Shown here one piece after another: positions 33,971 through 41,259 of a stretch of 64,000 bases of DNA. The stretch is from contig CAWEVM010000015.1 of the NCBI GenBank assembly GCA_963812505.1, positions 1 through 64,000 on the forward strand. Direction: 5' to 3'. The number at the start of each line of letters is the position of its first letter. Position 1 is the first letter of the stretch. This DNA comes from JAMXLO01 sp963812505 (lineage in GTDB: Bacteria > Pseudomonadota > Alphaproteobacteria > Acetobacterales > Acetobacteraceae). Both the position numbers and the translations under genes were made by a program. A model generated the notes under the pieces. That model did no database searches. It was not told the origin of the DNA and saw only the letters and a program-made list of their open reading frames with translations.

Positions 33971-34648
33971 TCACATGGCAACCGGTGCGAAGCCGAACAG
34001 CCACGGATGCAGGCGCAGCACCACGGCCCACACGATCACGCCGACCAGCACCGTGAGCCAGCCGATCTCGCCTGGCACGAAACGGTTGCGCCCATGCGCG
34101 ATGGCGGCGAACGGCACGATCGAGGTGGCCGCAGACAGCGCCTGCCACACCGCGGGATCACGCCGCGCCAGCTTCGCATCAATCGACGGCATGCCGGCGA
34201 GCGCGGTCACCAGAAAGGCGCCGAAGAAAACGATGGCCGCCGTATCGCCATCGCCGATGATGTGCACCGCAGCCCATAGCGCGAACGACCACAGCATCGG
34301 ATGACGCGTGACGCGCTGGATACCGCGCGGCGGCTGCGTCATTGCCGTTTCGCCGCCGACCATCGTCGGATTGCGCCGGCTCACTGAGGCGACGAACAGC
34401 ACGAACGCCACCAGCATCACGGCGACCAGCACCCAGCGCAGCCAGGCCGGCGCGTACCACAGCGGTGTGGTCGCGGCCACGCCCCAGGCGCGCACCAGAA
34501 ACACGATGACGACGATCGACAGCAGCGAATACAGCCCGCGGAACGGAGCATCGCCGATGCGAGCCACGATCGCATCGCGCACCTGGGTTCCGGCAATGCC
34601 GATGTGCATGCCGATCCACACCAGTGCCGCGATCACAAGAACAGTCAT
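33971..34648 (-). CDS. NnrU family membrane protein
   Basis: Integral membrane protein (225 aa) with about six hydrophobic helices and the NnrU signature block RGIQRVTRHPMLWSFALWAAVHIIGDGD. Family members are linked to nitric-oxide/nitrite reductase expression or to isoprenoid-type methyltransferase-like folds, but their activity is unsettled. No denitrification gene is in the window, so a role in nitrogen-oxide metabolism is not supported by context. GGGAGGAG lies before the ATG at 34648. Confidence 0.82.
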   Translation of the reverse strand: MTVLVIAALVWIGMHIGIAGTQVRDAIVARIGDAPFRGLYSLLSIVVIVFLVRAWGVAATTPLWYAPAWLRWVLVAVMLVAFVLFVASVSRRNPTMVGGETAMTQPPRGIQRVTRHPMLWSFALWAAVHIIGDGDTAAIVFFGAFLVTALAGMPSIDAKLARRDPAVWQALSAATSIVPFAAIAHGRNRFVPGEIGWLTVLVGVIVWAVVLRLHPWLFGFAPVAM

Positions 34649-34715
34649 TGGCTCCTCCCTTGCCATTCACCGGGTGGCGTCGGACCATTCGACAAGAGCA
34701 CGAGGACGCCACGTC

Positions 34716-36293
34716 ATGCAGTACACACCTCCTCCACACGTCACGCAGCACTGGCGGCTCAGCAAGCCTTCGGCGAAGGGACGCCGCGGCATGGTGGTCT
34801 CCCAGGCCAAAGGGGCGGCGGAGGCCGGGGTCGCCGTGCTGGACGCCGGAGGCAACGCGATCGATGCGGCGGTGGCGACCGCGCTGGCACTCGCCACGCA
34901 CGAGCCATGGAACTCCGGTCTCGGAGGCATTGGCTTCGCGCTGGTGCACCGCGCCGGCCAGCCTCGCGCCGAGGTGGTGGATTTCGGACCACGCGCGCCC
35001 GCCGCCACTGATCCCCGCCGCTACAAGCTGACCGGGCGCATGACGACCGATCTGTTCGCCTGGCCGGAGGTCGAGGGCGACATCAACATCCACGGGCCGC
35101 TGTCCGTCGCGATTCCGTCCTCGGTTGCCGGCTACGAATACATGCATCGGCAATGGGGCCGACTGCCGCTCTCTGAGGTGATCGCTCCGGCCATCGCCCT
35201 GGCGAAGCGCGGCCTGCCACAGGACTGGTACACCGCGCTCAAGGTCGCCGTATCCGCCTCAGCGATCCAGCTCTATCCACACACCGCATCGGTCTACCTG
35301 CCGAACGGCTTGCCGCCAGTTCCGCCCTATCAGGGCAAGCCTGGCTTCTTCCGGCAGGGCAACCTGCCCGCGACATTGGAACGGCTCGGCAAGGCAGGCC
35401 TGCGCGATTTCTACGAAGGAGAGATCGCCGCCTTGGTGGCGGCAGATGCCAAGGCTCTCGGCGGCGTGCTGTCACTGGAGGACCTGCGCAACTGCCACGC
35501 GCGCACCTGGCCAGCGGAAGAGGTCGGCTGGCGCGGCCGCACCCTGCAACTCACCGGTGGTCTCACCGCTGCACCGACTCTGAAGCGCGTGCTGGAGGGA
35601 ATGGCCGATGCGCCCTATGGGGGTAAGACGCCGACCGCTGCCTGGTATCGGACGCTCGCCCGAGTGATGAAGGCTGCCTATGCCGAACGGCTCGCCGGTC
35701 TCGGTGAGTCCGAGCCACTGGCCGCGGAAAGCTGCACCACGCATCTGACCGCGTGTGACGCAGAGGGCAATACGGTGGCGATGACCACAACGCTGATGTC
35801 ATCGTTTGGCAGCCGTGTGCTGTTGCCGCAATCGGGCGTGCTGCTGAACAACGGCATGATGTGGTTCGATCCGCGGCCCGACGTGCCGAACGGCATCGCG
35901 CCGGGCAAGCGGCCGCTGTGCAACATGCTGCCGATCATGCTGACCGAGAACGGTCGGCCGTTTATCGCCGGCGGCGCCTCGGGCGGACGGCGGATCATGG
36001 CGGCCGTCTTCCAGCTCATGACCTTCATCGCGGATTTCGGCATGGACGTGGACGCCGCGGCGCACCATCCGCGGATCGACGTCTCCAGCGCGAACAGTGC
36101 CAGCGCCGATGCGCGCCTGCCCGCGGAGGTGCTGGAAGCGCTGGCGGCCGATGGCGAGCTGCAGGTGGTCGAGCACAATGCGGTGCCGATCAACTTCGCC
36201 TGCCCGAACGTGATCGTTCAGTCGGCGGACGGCGCACGCGTCGGCATCAGCGACGCTGCCTCGCCGTGGTCAGGTGCGATCGCGCAAGTATAG
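34716..36293 (+). CDS. Gamma-glutamyltransferase family protein
   Basis: Ntn-hydrolase of the gamma-glutamyltranspeptidase family (525 aa). The N-terminal subunit contains GMVVSQAKGAAEAGVAVLDAGGNAIDAAVATALAL (read in parts), GLGGIGFALVH and VPSSVAGYEYMH-like PSSVAGYEYMHRQWG. The autoprocessing site is ESCTTHLTACDAEGN, with the Thr after Cys as predicted nucleophile. The small subunit has LNNGMMWFDPRP and ASGGRRIMAAVFQ. There is no clear signal peptide, so this is probably a cytosolic GGT-like amidohydrolase. The linker between subunits is shorter than in the classical enzymes. Confidence 0.88.
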   Translation: MQYTPPPHVTQHWRLSKPSAKGRRGMVVSQAKGAAEAGVAVLDAGGNAIDAAVATALALATHEPWNSGLGGIGFALVHRAGQPRAEVVDFGPRAPAATDPRRYKLTGRMTTDLFAWPEVEGDINIHGPLSVAIPSSVAGYEYMHRQWGRLPLSEVIAPAIALAKRGLPQDWYTALKVAVSASAIQLYPHTASVYLPNGLPPVPPYQGKPGFFRQGNLPATLERLGKAGLRDFYEGEIAALVAADAKALGGVLSLEDLRNCHARTWPAEEVGWRGRTLQLTGGLTAAPTLKRVLEGMADAPYGGKTPTAAWYRTLARVMKAAYAERLAGLGESEPLAAESCTTHLTACDAEGNTVAMTTTLMSSFGSRVLLPQSGVLLNNGMMWFDPRPDVPNGIAPGKRPLCNMLPIMLTENGRPFIAGGASGGRRIMAAVFQLMTFIADFGMDVDAAAHHPRIDVSSANSASADARLPAEVLEALAADGELQVVEHNAVPINFACPNVIVQSADGARVGISDAASPWSGAIAQV

Positions 36294-36303
36294 AGCGGAA
36301 CAG

Positions 36304-36627
36304 TCAGCCGTAGGCGCGGGTTAGCACCGCGTCGATGGCGTTGATGATTGCGCCGCTCCACACATCAGCGGCCAACGACACCACGCGACGGCCGAGTGCA
36401 GAGGTCGGAACCGTCAGGATACCCAGCGGGTTAAGGTAGACGCTTCGACCCTCTATCCTGAACCGCGGTGCCAGTTCATTGTCCAGACCACGGCTTGCGT
36501 TGAGCACGACCAAGGGAATGACGACGCGGCTGGGACGCTGGTCGAACCTCGACGACTGCACCACAACGACATAGGGAGTCCCGCGGGCATCGCGGCCGAT
36601 CGTGGCGTGGACGTCGAAATGCGCCAT
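36304..36627 (-). CDS. ccdB: CcdB-family toxin
   Basis: Toxin-like protein (107 aa) of the CcdB fold: MAHFDVHATIGRD, YVVVVQSSRFDQRPSRVVIPLV, the loop YLNPLGILTVPTSALGRRV, and a C-terminal helix AIINAIDAVLTRAYG. CcdB poisons DNA gyrase in plasmid F, where the C-terminal Trp-Gly-Ile is essential; here the chain ends AYG, so potency is uncertain. The ATG at 36627 overlaps the TGA of the antitoxin remnant (TGATG); a TTG one codon earlier is less likely. The cognate antitoxin gene is broken. Confidence 0.8.
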   Translation of the reverse strand: MAHFDVHATIGRDARGTPYVVVVQSSRFDQRPSRVVIPLVVLNASRGLDNELAPRFRIEGRSVYLNPLGILTVPTSALGRRVVSLAADVWSGAIINAIDAVLTRAYG

Positions 36628-36823
36628 CAAAGGCTGGAGTATTCGTCGCCCCAGGTGCCGAACTGCTCATCGTGTTCGTTCAACGCGCGAACCGTTGCAT
36701 CGATGCGACGCTACTTGCCCTCGCGCGGTTTCCGCTCCTGATTCCACGAAACTGCACAGCAGTCGCTCGACTGTCTCCGAGAGATTACGCGTCGCTCGTC
36801 TCATGCACATATTTATGCCGCAT
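36627..36823 (-). pseudogene. ccdA: Degenerate CcdA antitoxin gene
   Basis: The C-terminal segment IDATVRALNEHDEQFGTWGDEYSSL ends in TGA overlapping the ccdB start; it looks like the toxin-binding tail of CcdA. Read alone, its frame hits a TAG at 36711-36713 just upstream. The preceding helix NLSETVERLLCSFVESGAE is in a different frame. The likely start MRHKYVHETSDA (ATG at 36823) is in a third frame and meets TAA at 36787-36785. The ribbon-helix-helix DNA-binding part between start and NLSETV is missing. Two lesions, a deletion near 36787 and a one-base shift near 36710, explain this. Confidence 0.6.
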
Positions 36824-36843
36824 GAGACGAGCCGGAGCAAACT

Positions 36844-37749
36844 TCAGGCATTCTCCTTGCACCACCGAGCCACCTGCGCGTGCGTGGCGAACCAGCATTT
36901 TCCGCGCGCTTTCATGTGCTTGATCAGCCGCGCCAGCAGCGGCAGGCGAGAGCGGTGGCCGGTCACGTGCGGGTGCATTGTCAGCAGAAACAGCCCGCTT
37001 TCCTCCCACGCGCCGTCGAACTCCGCGGTGAAGATCTCCTCCACCGCGGAAGGCGGTGTGTAGGGCCGCAACGCCGAGAACCGCACGAAATTGAAATACA
37101 CGGCATCGTCACGGATCCACTCCGGCGGCAGTTCGACGATCCCCGTCGCTTCGCCTGCATCCATGAGCTCGTAGGGATCGTCGTCCGCCATCAGCGAGCT
37201 GTCGTACAGCAGCCCAAGTTCGCGCACGATGTCCAGGGTGTTTACCGAGAAATCCCAGCTCGCGGTCCGCATTCCCACCGGGTCGCGGCCCGAGATACGC
37301 GCCAGCGTCTCGAAAGCCCGGAGCGTCAGATCGCGCTCGGCCTCGCGCGGCAAAGTGGTGTTCGCTTCGTGGATCCACGAATGGATGCCGATCTCGTGTC
37401 CGTCATCGGCGGTGGCGCGCACCTCCTCGGGGTGCAGCAACGCCGACACCGCCGGGTAAAAGAACGATGCCGGAACTGCCTCGCGCTCCAGCAAGCGGCG
37501 AATACGGGGCATCGCCTGGCGGTTGCCATACTGACCCTGGCTGATCCGCATCGGGCTCTCGTCACTGTCGCGCAGTGGGATCGTCTCGTGATCCGCATCG
37601 AAGCTGATCGCCACGGCGCAGCGCGCACCATCCGGCCAGGCTTTTGGCTTAAGGCTGCGGCCGGCACGGGCGCGCCCGACGATGCGCCGCCATGTGGCCT
37701 CGGACCACTGCCAGGGCTCGCCTTCCGGATGCCGGGTCGAATCGTTCAT
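36844..37749 (-). CDS. Polysaccharide deacetylase family protein
   Basis: NodB-homology metal-dependent deacetylase (301 aa). Motif 1 is ISFDADHET (Asp-Asp) and motif 2 is HEIGIHSWIHE (two His ligands). MRTASWDFSVNTL corresponds to the Arg/Trp motif and LTMHPHVTGHR to the C-terminal His motif. There is no signal peptide or anchor, so it is likely cytosolic, similar to the PuuE/allantoinase-like subset that acts on small amides rather than glycans. GAGGAGGGG precedes the ATG at 37749; an earlier in-frame ATG overlaps the divergent hydrolase gene. Confidence 0.85.
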   Translation of the reverse strand: MNDSTRHPEGEPWQWSEATWRRIVGRARAGRSLKPKAWPDGARCAVAISFDADHETIPLRDSDESPMRISQGQYGNRQAMPRIRRLLEREAVPASFFYPAVSALLHPEEVRATADDGHEIGIHSWIHEANTTLPREAERDLTLRAFETLARISGRDPVGMRTASWDFSVNTLDIVRELGLLYDSSLMADDDPYELMDAGEATGIVELPPEWIRDDAVYFNFVRFSALRPYTPPSAVEEIFTAEFDGAWEESGLFLLTMHPHVTGHRSRLPLLARLIKHMKARGKCWFATHAQVARWCKENA

Positions 37750-37825
37750 TGGCCCCTCCTCTGCTGGGTTCCCGCCGCTCGGCCTTGCGTCCATGCTGCG
37801 CCCGAGTGTGGAGGAAGGACAAGGC

Positions 37826-38632
37826 ATGCTGCATCAGCGCGTCAACGGCTACGACATGGCGTACATCGAGGTCGGGGAAGGCTCGCCGCTGGTCTGCGTG
37901 CACGGCTCGCTGTGCGATTTCCGGATCTGGTGCTGTGTGCTTGGGCCACTGTCGCGGCGCCATCGGGTGATCGCGCCCAGCCTGCGGCATTTCTTTCCCG
38001 CCCACTGGGACGGTGCCGGTTCGGACTACACCATGGCGCAGCATGTCGCCGACACGATCGGCTTCATCGAGGCGCTGGGCACGGCACCGGTCGATCTGCT
38101 GGGCCATTCGCGCGGCGGCCACATCGCCTTTCGGGTTGCGCAGCAGCGGCCGGACCTGCTGCGGCGCGTCGTACTGGCGGAGCCTGGCGGCGATCTGGAT
38201 GCATCGCTGGAATCGGCGGGCTCCGCACTTCCGCCCATGCGCGCCAGAACGGTCGTGGCGGCGCAGAAGATCGCGGCGGGTGACGTGGAAGGCGGCCTTG
38301 CGGGGTTCTTCGACGGGATCGACGGCGAAGGGGCATGGCGTGCTCTTCCGCCGTATGAGAAGCAGCAAGTGCGCGACAACGCCTACACGCTGGTCGGACA
38401 GGCCAACGAGCAGCGCCAGCCGTTCACCCGCGCCGATGCCGAATCGATCGGGGTGCCGACGCTGCTGGTGGGTGGCGAGAAGACGCCCGGGTCGCTACCC
38501 GTGGTGCTACGGGCGTTGGCCGCATACGTGCCAGGGGCGCGCGTCGAGATCATCCCGAACGCCACGCATTTCATGTTCGGCCAGGACCCGATCCGGTTCT
38601 GCCGCGTGGTAACGGACTTCCTGGCGGACTGA
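37826..38632 (+). CDS. Alpha/beta hydrolase
   Basis: Hydrolase of 268 aa with VCVHGSLCDFRIW (oxyanion hole), LLGHSRGGHIAFRVA (Ser nucleophile), a helical lid around 140-190, LLVGGEKTPGS (acid), and PNATHFMFGQDP (His). The start at 37826 follows GGAGGAAGGAC. It is divergent from the deacetylase with a 76-nt shared upstream region. Substrate unknown. The gene stops a few bases before the 3' end of the tmRNA gene on the other strand. Confidence 0.82.
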   Translation: MLHQRVNGYDMAYIEVGEGSPLVCVHGSLCDFRIWCCVLGPLSRRHRVIAPSLRHFFPAHWDGAGSDYTMAQHVADTIGFIEALGTAPVDLLGHSRGGHIAFRVAQQRPDLLRRVVLAEPGGDLDASLESAGSALPPMRARTVVAAQKIAAGDVEGGLAGFFDGIDGEGAWRALPPYEKQQVRDNAYTLVGQANEQRQPFTRADAESIGVPTLLVGGEKTPGSLPVVLRALAAYVPGARVEIIPNATHFMFGQDPIRFCRVVTDFLAD

Positions 38633-38639
38633 CGGCGAA

Positions 38640-38908
38640 GTGGGGGGCTTCTGTTGCCCGGTGCCCCCCGAACCGCGCTTATCGCTTATGCAGCGACAGC
38701 GAGCGCCTCTGTGTTGTCATTGGCACTTGTCATATGGCCCGATAACGGCGGAACCATGCCGAGCGAAAGATACGCCTTTACCGCGCGTGTCGAGCCTGTG
38801 TCGCCCCCATGGTGCCCGAGGCGGGCAATGGTGGAGGCGCCGGGCACTGCCCCCGGGTCCACTACGCTTATTCCACGCACCGTTTATCGCCATAGCCGGC
38901 GAACCAGC
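38640..38908 (-). ncRNA. ssrA: Permuted two-piece tmRNA (ssrA)
   Basis: Rescues stalled ribosomes. The gene is circularly permuted, as is usual in alphaproteobacteria: the acceptor piece comes first (about 38908-38829), then a 20-nt spacer, then the coding piece (38808 to about 38642). The acceptor piece ends CGCCTCC-A-CCA with CCA at 38831-38829, and the coding piece starts GGGGGCG at 38808-38802. These pair as a 7-bp acceptor stem with a G-U at the third pair, the alanyl-tRNA synthetase determinant. A T-arm-like hairpin (CCGGG, 7-nt loop, CCCGG) precedes the acceptor strand. The tag frame at 38724-38686 reads ANDNTEALAVAA then TAA, a typical alphaproteobacterial degradation tag. Outer ends are estimates. 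Confidence 0.9.
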
Positions 38909-38914
38909 AGCGGT

Positions 38915-38943
38915 AATATAGGCATTCATCCAGCCCGGTGAAA
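38915..38943 (-). promoter_or_regulatory. Predicted ssrA promoter
   Basis: On the minus strand, TTTCAC (38943-38938) and TATATT (38920-38915) are separated by 17 nt, a good fit to a housekeeping -35/-10 pair, with the -10 box one mismatch from TATAAT. Transcription would begin near 38908, giving the acceptor piece of the tmRNA. The element lies between ssrA and the divergent thyX start at 38955. Confidence 0.5.
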
Positions 38944-38954
38944 GTGGAGTCGCC

Positions 38955-39890
38955 ATGCGCCTGACCGAGCAGCAAGCCGCCGAGATCGAGGCCGCCCGGG
39001 CCCACCGGTCACCGACCGCCCGCCCTACCGTCGACGCACTGGAAGCCATGCTGTTCCAGGCGATCCCAGTGCTCGACCACGGCTTCGTCCGGGCGATCGA
39101 CTACATGGGCGACGATGCGGCGATCGTGCAGGCGGCGCGGGTGTCCTATGGGCGGGGAACCCGCCGCGTCTCCGAGGACTCCGGGCTGATCCGCTACCTG
39201 ATGCGCCACCGGCACTCCACCCCGTTCGAGATGTGCGAGATCAAGTACCATGTGAAGCTGCCGATCTTCGTCGCGCGGCAGTGGATCCGCCACCGCACCG
39301 CCAACGTGAACGAGTATTCCGCACGCTATTCGATCATGGATCGCGAGTTCTATCTGCCAGCTCCCGAGCATCTGGCGGCTCAGTCGTCGGTCAACCGGCA
39401 GGGGCGCGGGGATGTGCTGGCCGGCGAGGAAGCCGCGCATGTGCTCGATCTGCTGCGCGAGGATGCGACGCGCTGCTACGATCACTACGCCGAAATGCTG
39501 AACGAGGATGCGACGGGAGCGGCCCGCGATCCGTCACGACAAGGCCTGGCGCGCGAGCTGGCGCGGATGAACCTGACGCTTAATACCTATACGCAGTGGT
39601 ACTGGAAGATCGACCTGTACAACCTCTTCCACTTCCTGTCGCTGCGCGCCGATGCGCATGCGCAGTATGAAATCCGTGCCTACGCCGAGGCGATGCTGGG
39701 CACGGTGAAGGCGTGGGTGCCGGTGGCGCATCAGGCGTTCCTCGATTACCGGCTGGGCGCGGTGACGCTGTCGGCGCAAATGCTGGCGGTCGTGCGGCGG
39801 ATGCTGGACGGAGAAGCGGTCGAGCAGGTGAACAGCGGGCTCAATCGGAGAGAATGGGCGGAGCTGATGGCGTCCCTCGGGCGCGCCTAG
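38955..39890 (+). CDS. thyX: FAD-dependent thymidylate synthase ThyX
   Basis: Flavin-dependent enzyme that methylates dUMP to dTMP using methylenetetrahydrofolate and NADPH (311 aa). The diagnostic motif RHRTANVNEYSARYS (ThyX motif RHRxxSxNExS with Ala at the first Ser position) lies at about 114-128. RHRHSTPFEMCEIKYHVKLPIF precedes it, and YWKIDLYNLFHFLSLRAD is the conserved C-terminal block. It is longer than the roughly 220-250 aa minimal form because of N- and C-terminal extensions, as in other alphaproteobacteria. It shares its upstream region with the divergent tmRNA gene. Confidence 0.94.
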   Translation: MRLTEQQAAEIEAARAHRSPTARPTVDALEAMLFQAIPVLDHGFVRAIDYMGDDAAIVQAARVSYGRGTRRVSEDSGLIRYLMRHRHSTPFEMCEIKYHVKLPIFVARQWIRHRTANVNEYSARYSIMDREFYLPAPEHLAAQSSVNRQGRGDVLAGEEAAHVLDLLREDATRCYDHYAEMLNEDATGAARDPSRQGLARELARMNLTLNTYTQWYWKIDLYNLFHFLSLRADAHAQYEIRAYAEAMLGTVKAWVPVAHQAFLDYRLGAVTLSAQMLAVVRRMLDGEAVEQVNSGLNRREWAELMASLGRA

Positions 39891-40005
39891 CAAGCCTGCC
39901 GCCGGGTCCGCTGCTCGCTCGGCAATACTGCAACGATTTGTGACTGGCTTCACTGAAGCGCCGCGGCCGCGCGGCTAACGTGTCTCGGCATCGACGGGTG
40001 AAGCC

Positions 40006-41259
40006 GTGGCCGAGTTTCGTCTCTTTCGACCCGAGGCAGTGGCGTACCAGCGGGAACCGCTGAGATCCGCTGAACGGCAGCCGGTGGCCCCGACAGCAGG
40101 GCCGCTGACATGGTTTCTGGCAGCCATGGTTTTCGCGGCGGTCGTGTTTCTCGCAACCGGCCACTACGCCCGCAAGGTAACCGTGGCCGGCTTCCTGGTG
40201 CCAACGGTCGGCGTCGCCAAAGTATTCCCACCGCACGCTGGCATCGTCACCGCGCTCGATGTGCGCGAGGGGCAGGTCGTCGATCAGGGTGCGCCTCTGC
40301 TCACCGTTCGGGTCGGACAGACTGACGGTCAGGGCGGTGACGTCGACGCTGCGGTGTTGCAGGCATTGGCGCGTCAGCGGGCAGAGCTGCTGGAACAGAT
40401 CAAGCTCGAACAGACGAAGACCGAACAGGAGAAGATCCGGCTCCGCGATCAAATCAGTGGTCTCGACAGCGAGGTGACGGCATTGCAGGCGCAGTTCGCC
40501 ACTCAGCATGTGCGATCGCGGCTGGCCGAGCAGCAGGTCAAGGCGATTCGCGGGCTGGTCGCCGCGGGCTATGTGTCCGATGTCGAGTTCAAGCGGCGCC
40601 AGGACAGCTACCTGGCGCAGCGACAGAACGAAGCGGCGCTGACCGAGCAGGTCGCTGCAAAACAGAGTGAGGCGACGCAGCAAAATCACACGCTGGACGC
40701 GCTGCCCGAGCAGGTTGCGGGCCGGCTATTGGTGCTGCGCCAGTCCGTCGCCGATCTGGAAGGCAAACTTGCCGAGGCGGCAGGTCGCCGCGCCTATCAG
40801 CTCCGCGCGCCGGTCGCGGGCCGCGTCTCGGCTTTGCAGGCCCGAGTCGGTCTCGTTGCCGATCCGGCAATCCCTCAGCTTGCGATCGTGCCAACCGGAG
40901 GCGTTCTCGAGGCAGAGTTGCTTGTCCCAGCCCGTGCGATTGGCTTCGTGGCGCCCGGCCAGACGGTGCGTCTGGCATACGAGGCGTTTCCATACCAACG
41001 CTTCGGCTTGCATGGTGGTACGGTGCGCTCCGTGTCACGCACACTGCTGCGTCCGGCAGAAGTCGTCGGGCCGGTCGTCAGCACCGAGGCGTCGTACCGG
41101 GTCACTGTCAATCTCGATCAGCAGAGCCTGCCGGCATTCGGGCATGACTTTCCGCTCGACGCGGACATGACGTTGAGGGCCAATATCGTGTTCGACCGGC
41201 GCTCGCTGCTCGACTGGGTGTTGGATCCACTGCGCAGCATACATGGCGGTTCGGTATGA
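40006..41259 (+). CDS. HlyD-type membrane fusion protein of a peptide exporter
   Basis: Periplasmic adaptor (417 aa) for a type I/C39-type exporter. There is one N-terminal membrane helix (about 35-52, FLAAMVFAAVVFLATGHYA). A first lipoyl half-motif follows (FPPHAGIVTALDVREGQVVDQGAPLL), then a long coiled coil (about 115-245, with EQIKLEQTKTEQEKIRLRDQ). The second lipoyl half is YQLRAPVAGRVSALQARVG, then a beta-barrel domain. The start is GTG at 40006, since no ATG precedes the conserved N terminus. Its TGA overlaps the ATG of the ABC exporter (ATGA), so the two are translationally coupled. Confidence 0.9.
   Translation: MAEFRLFRPEAVAYQREPLRSAERQPVAPTAGPLTWFLAAMVFAAVVFLATGHYARKVTVAGFLVPTVGVAKVFPPHAGIVTALDVREGQVVDQGAPLLTVRVGQTDGQGGDVDAAVLQALARQRAELLEQIKLEQTKTEQEKIRLRDQISGLDSEVTALQAQFATQHVRSRLAEQQVKAIRGLVAAGYVSDVEFKRRQDSYLAQRQNEAALTEQVAAKQSEATQQNHTLDALPEQVAGRLLVLRQSVADLEGKLAEAAGRRAYQLRAPVAGRVSALQARVGLVADPAIPQLAIVPTGGVLEAELLVPARAIGFVAPGQTVRLAYEAFPYQRFGLHGGTVRSVSRTLLRPAEVVGPVVSTEASYRVTVNLDQQSLPAFGHDFPLDADMTLRANIVFDRRSLLDWVLDPLRSIHGGSV

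Noticed and set aside
36880..38283. 467-codon plus-strand frame across deacetylase and hydrolase
   Set aside because: Runs antisense to one real gene and out of frame through another; no motif.
38654..38941. Plus-strand open frame with VEAPGTAPGSTTLIPRTVYRHSR
   Set aside because: It is the antisense translation of the tmRNA acceptor piece; the RNA structure and tag frame explain the conservation.
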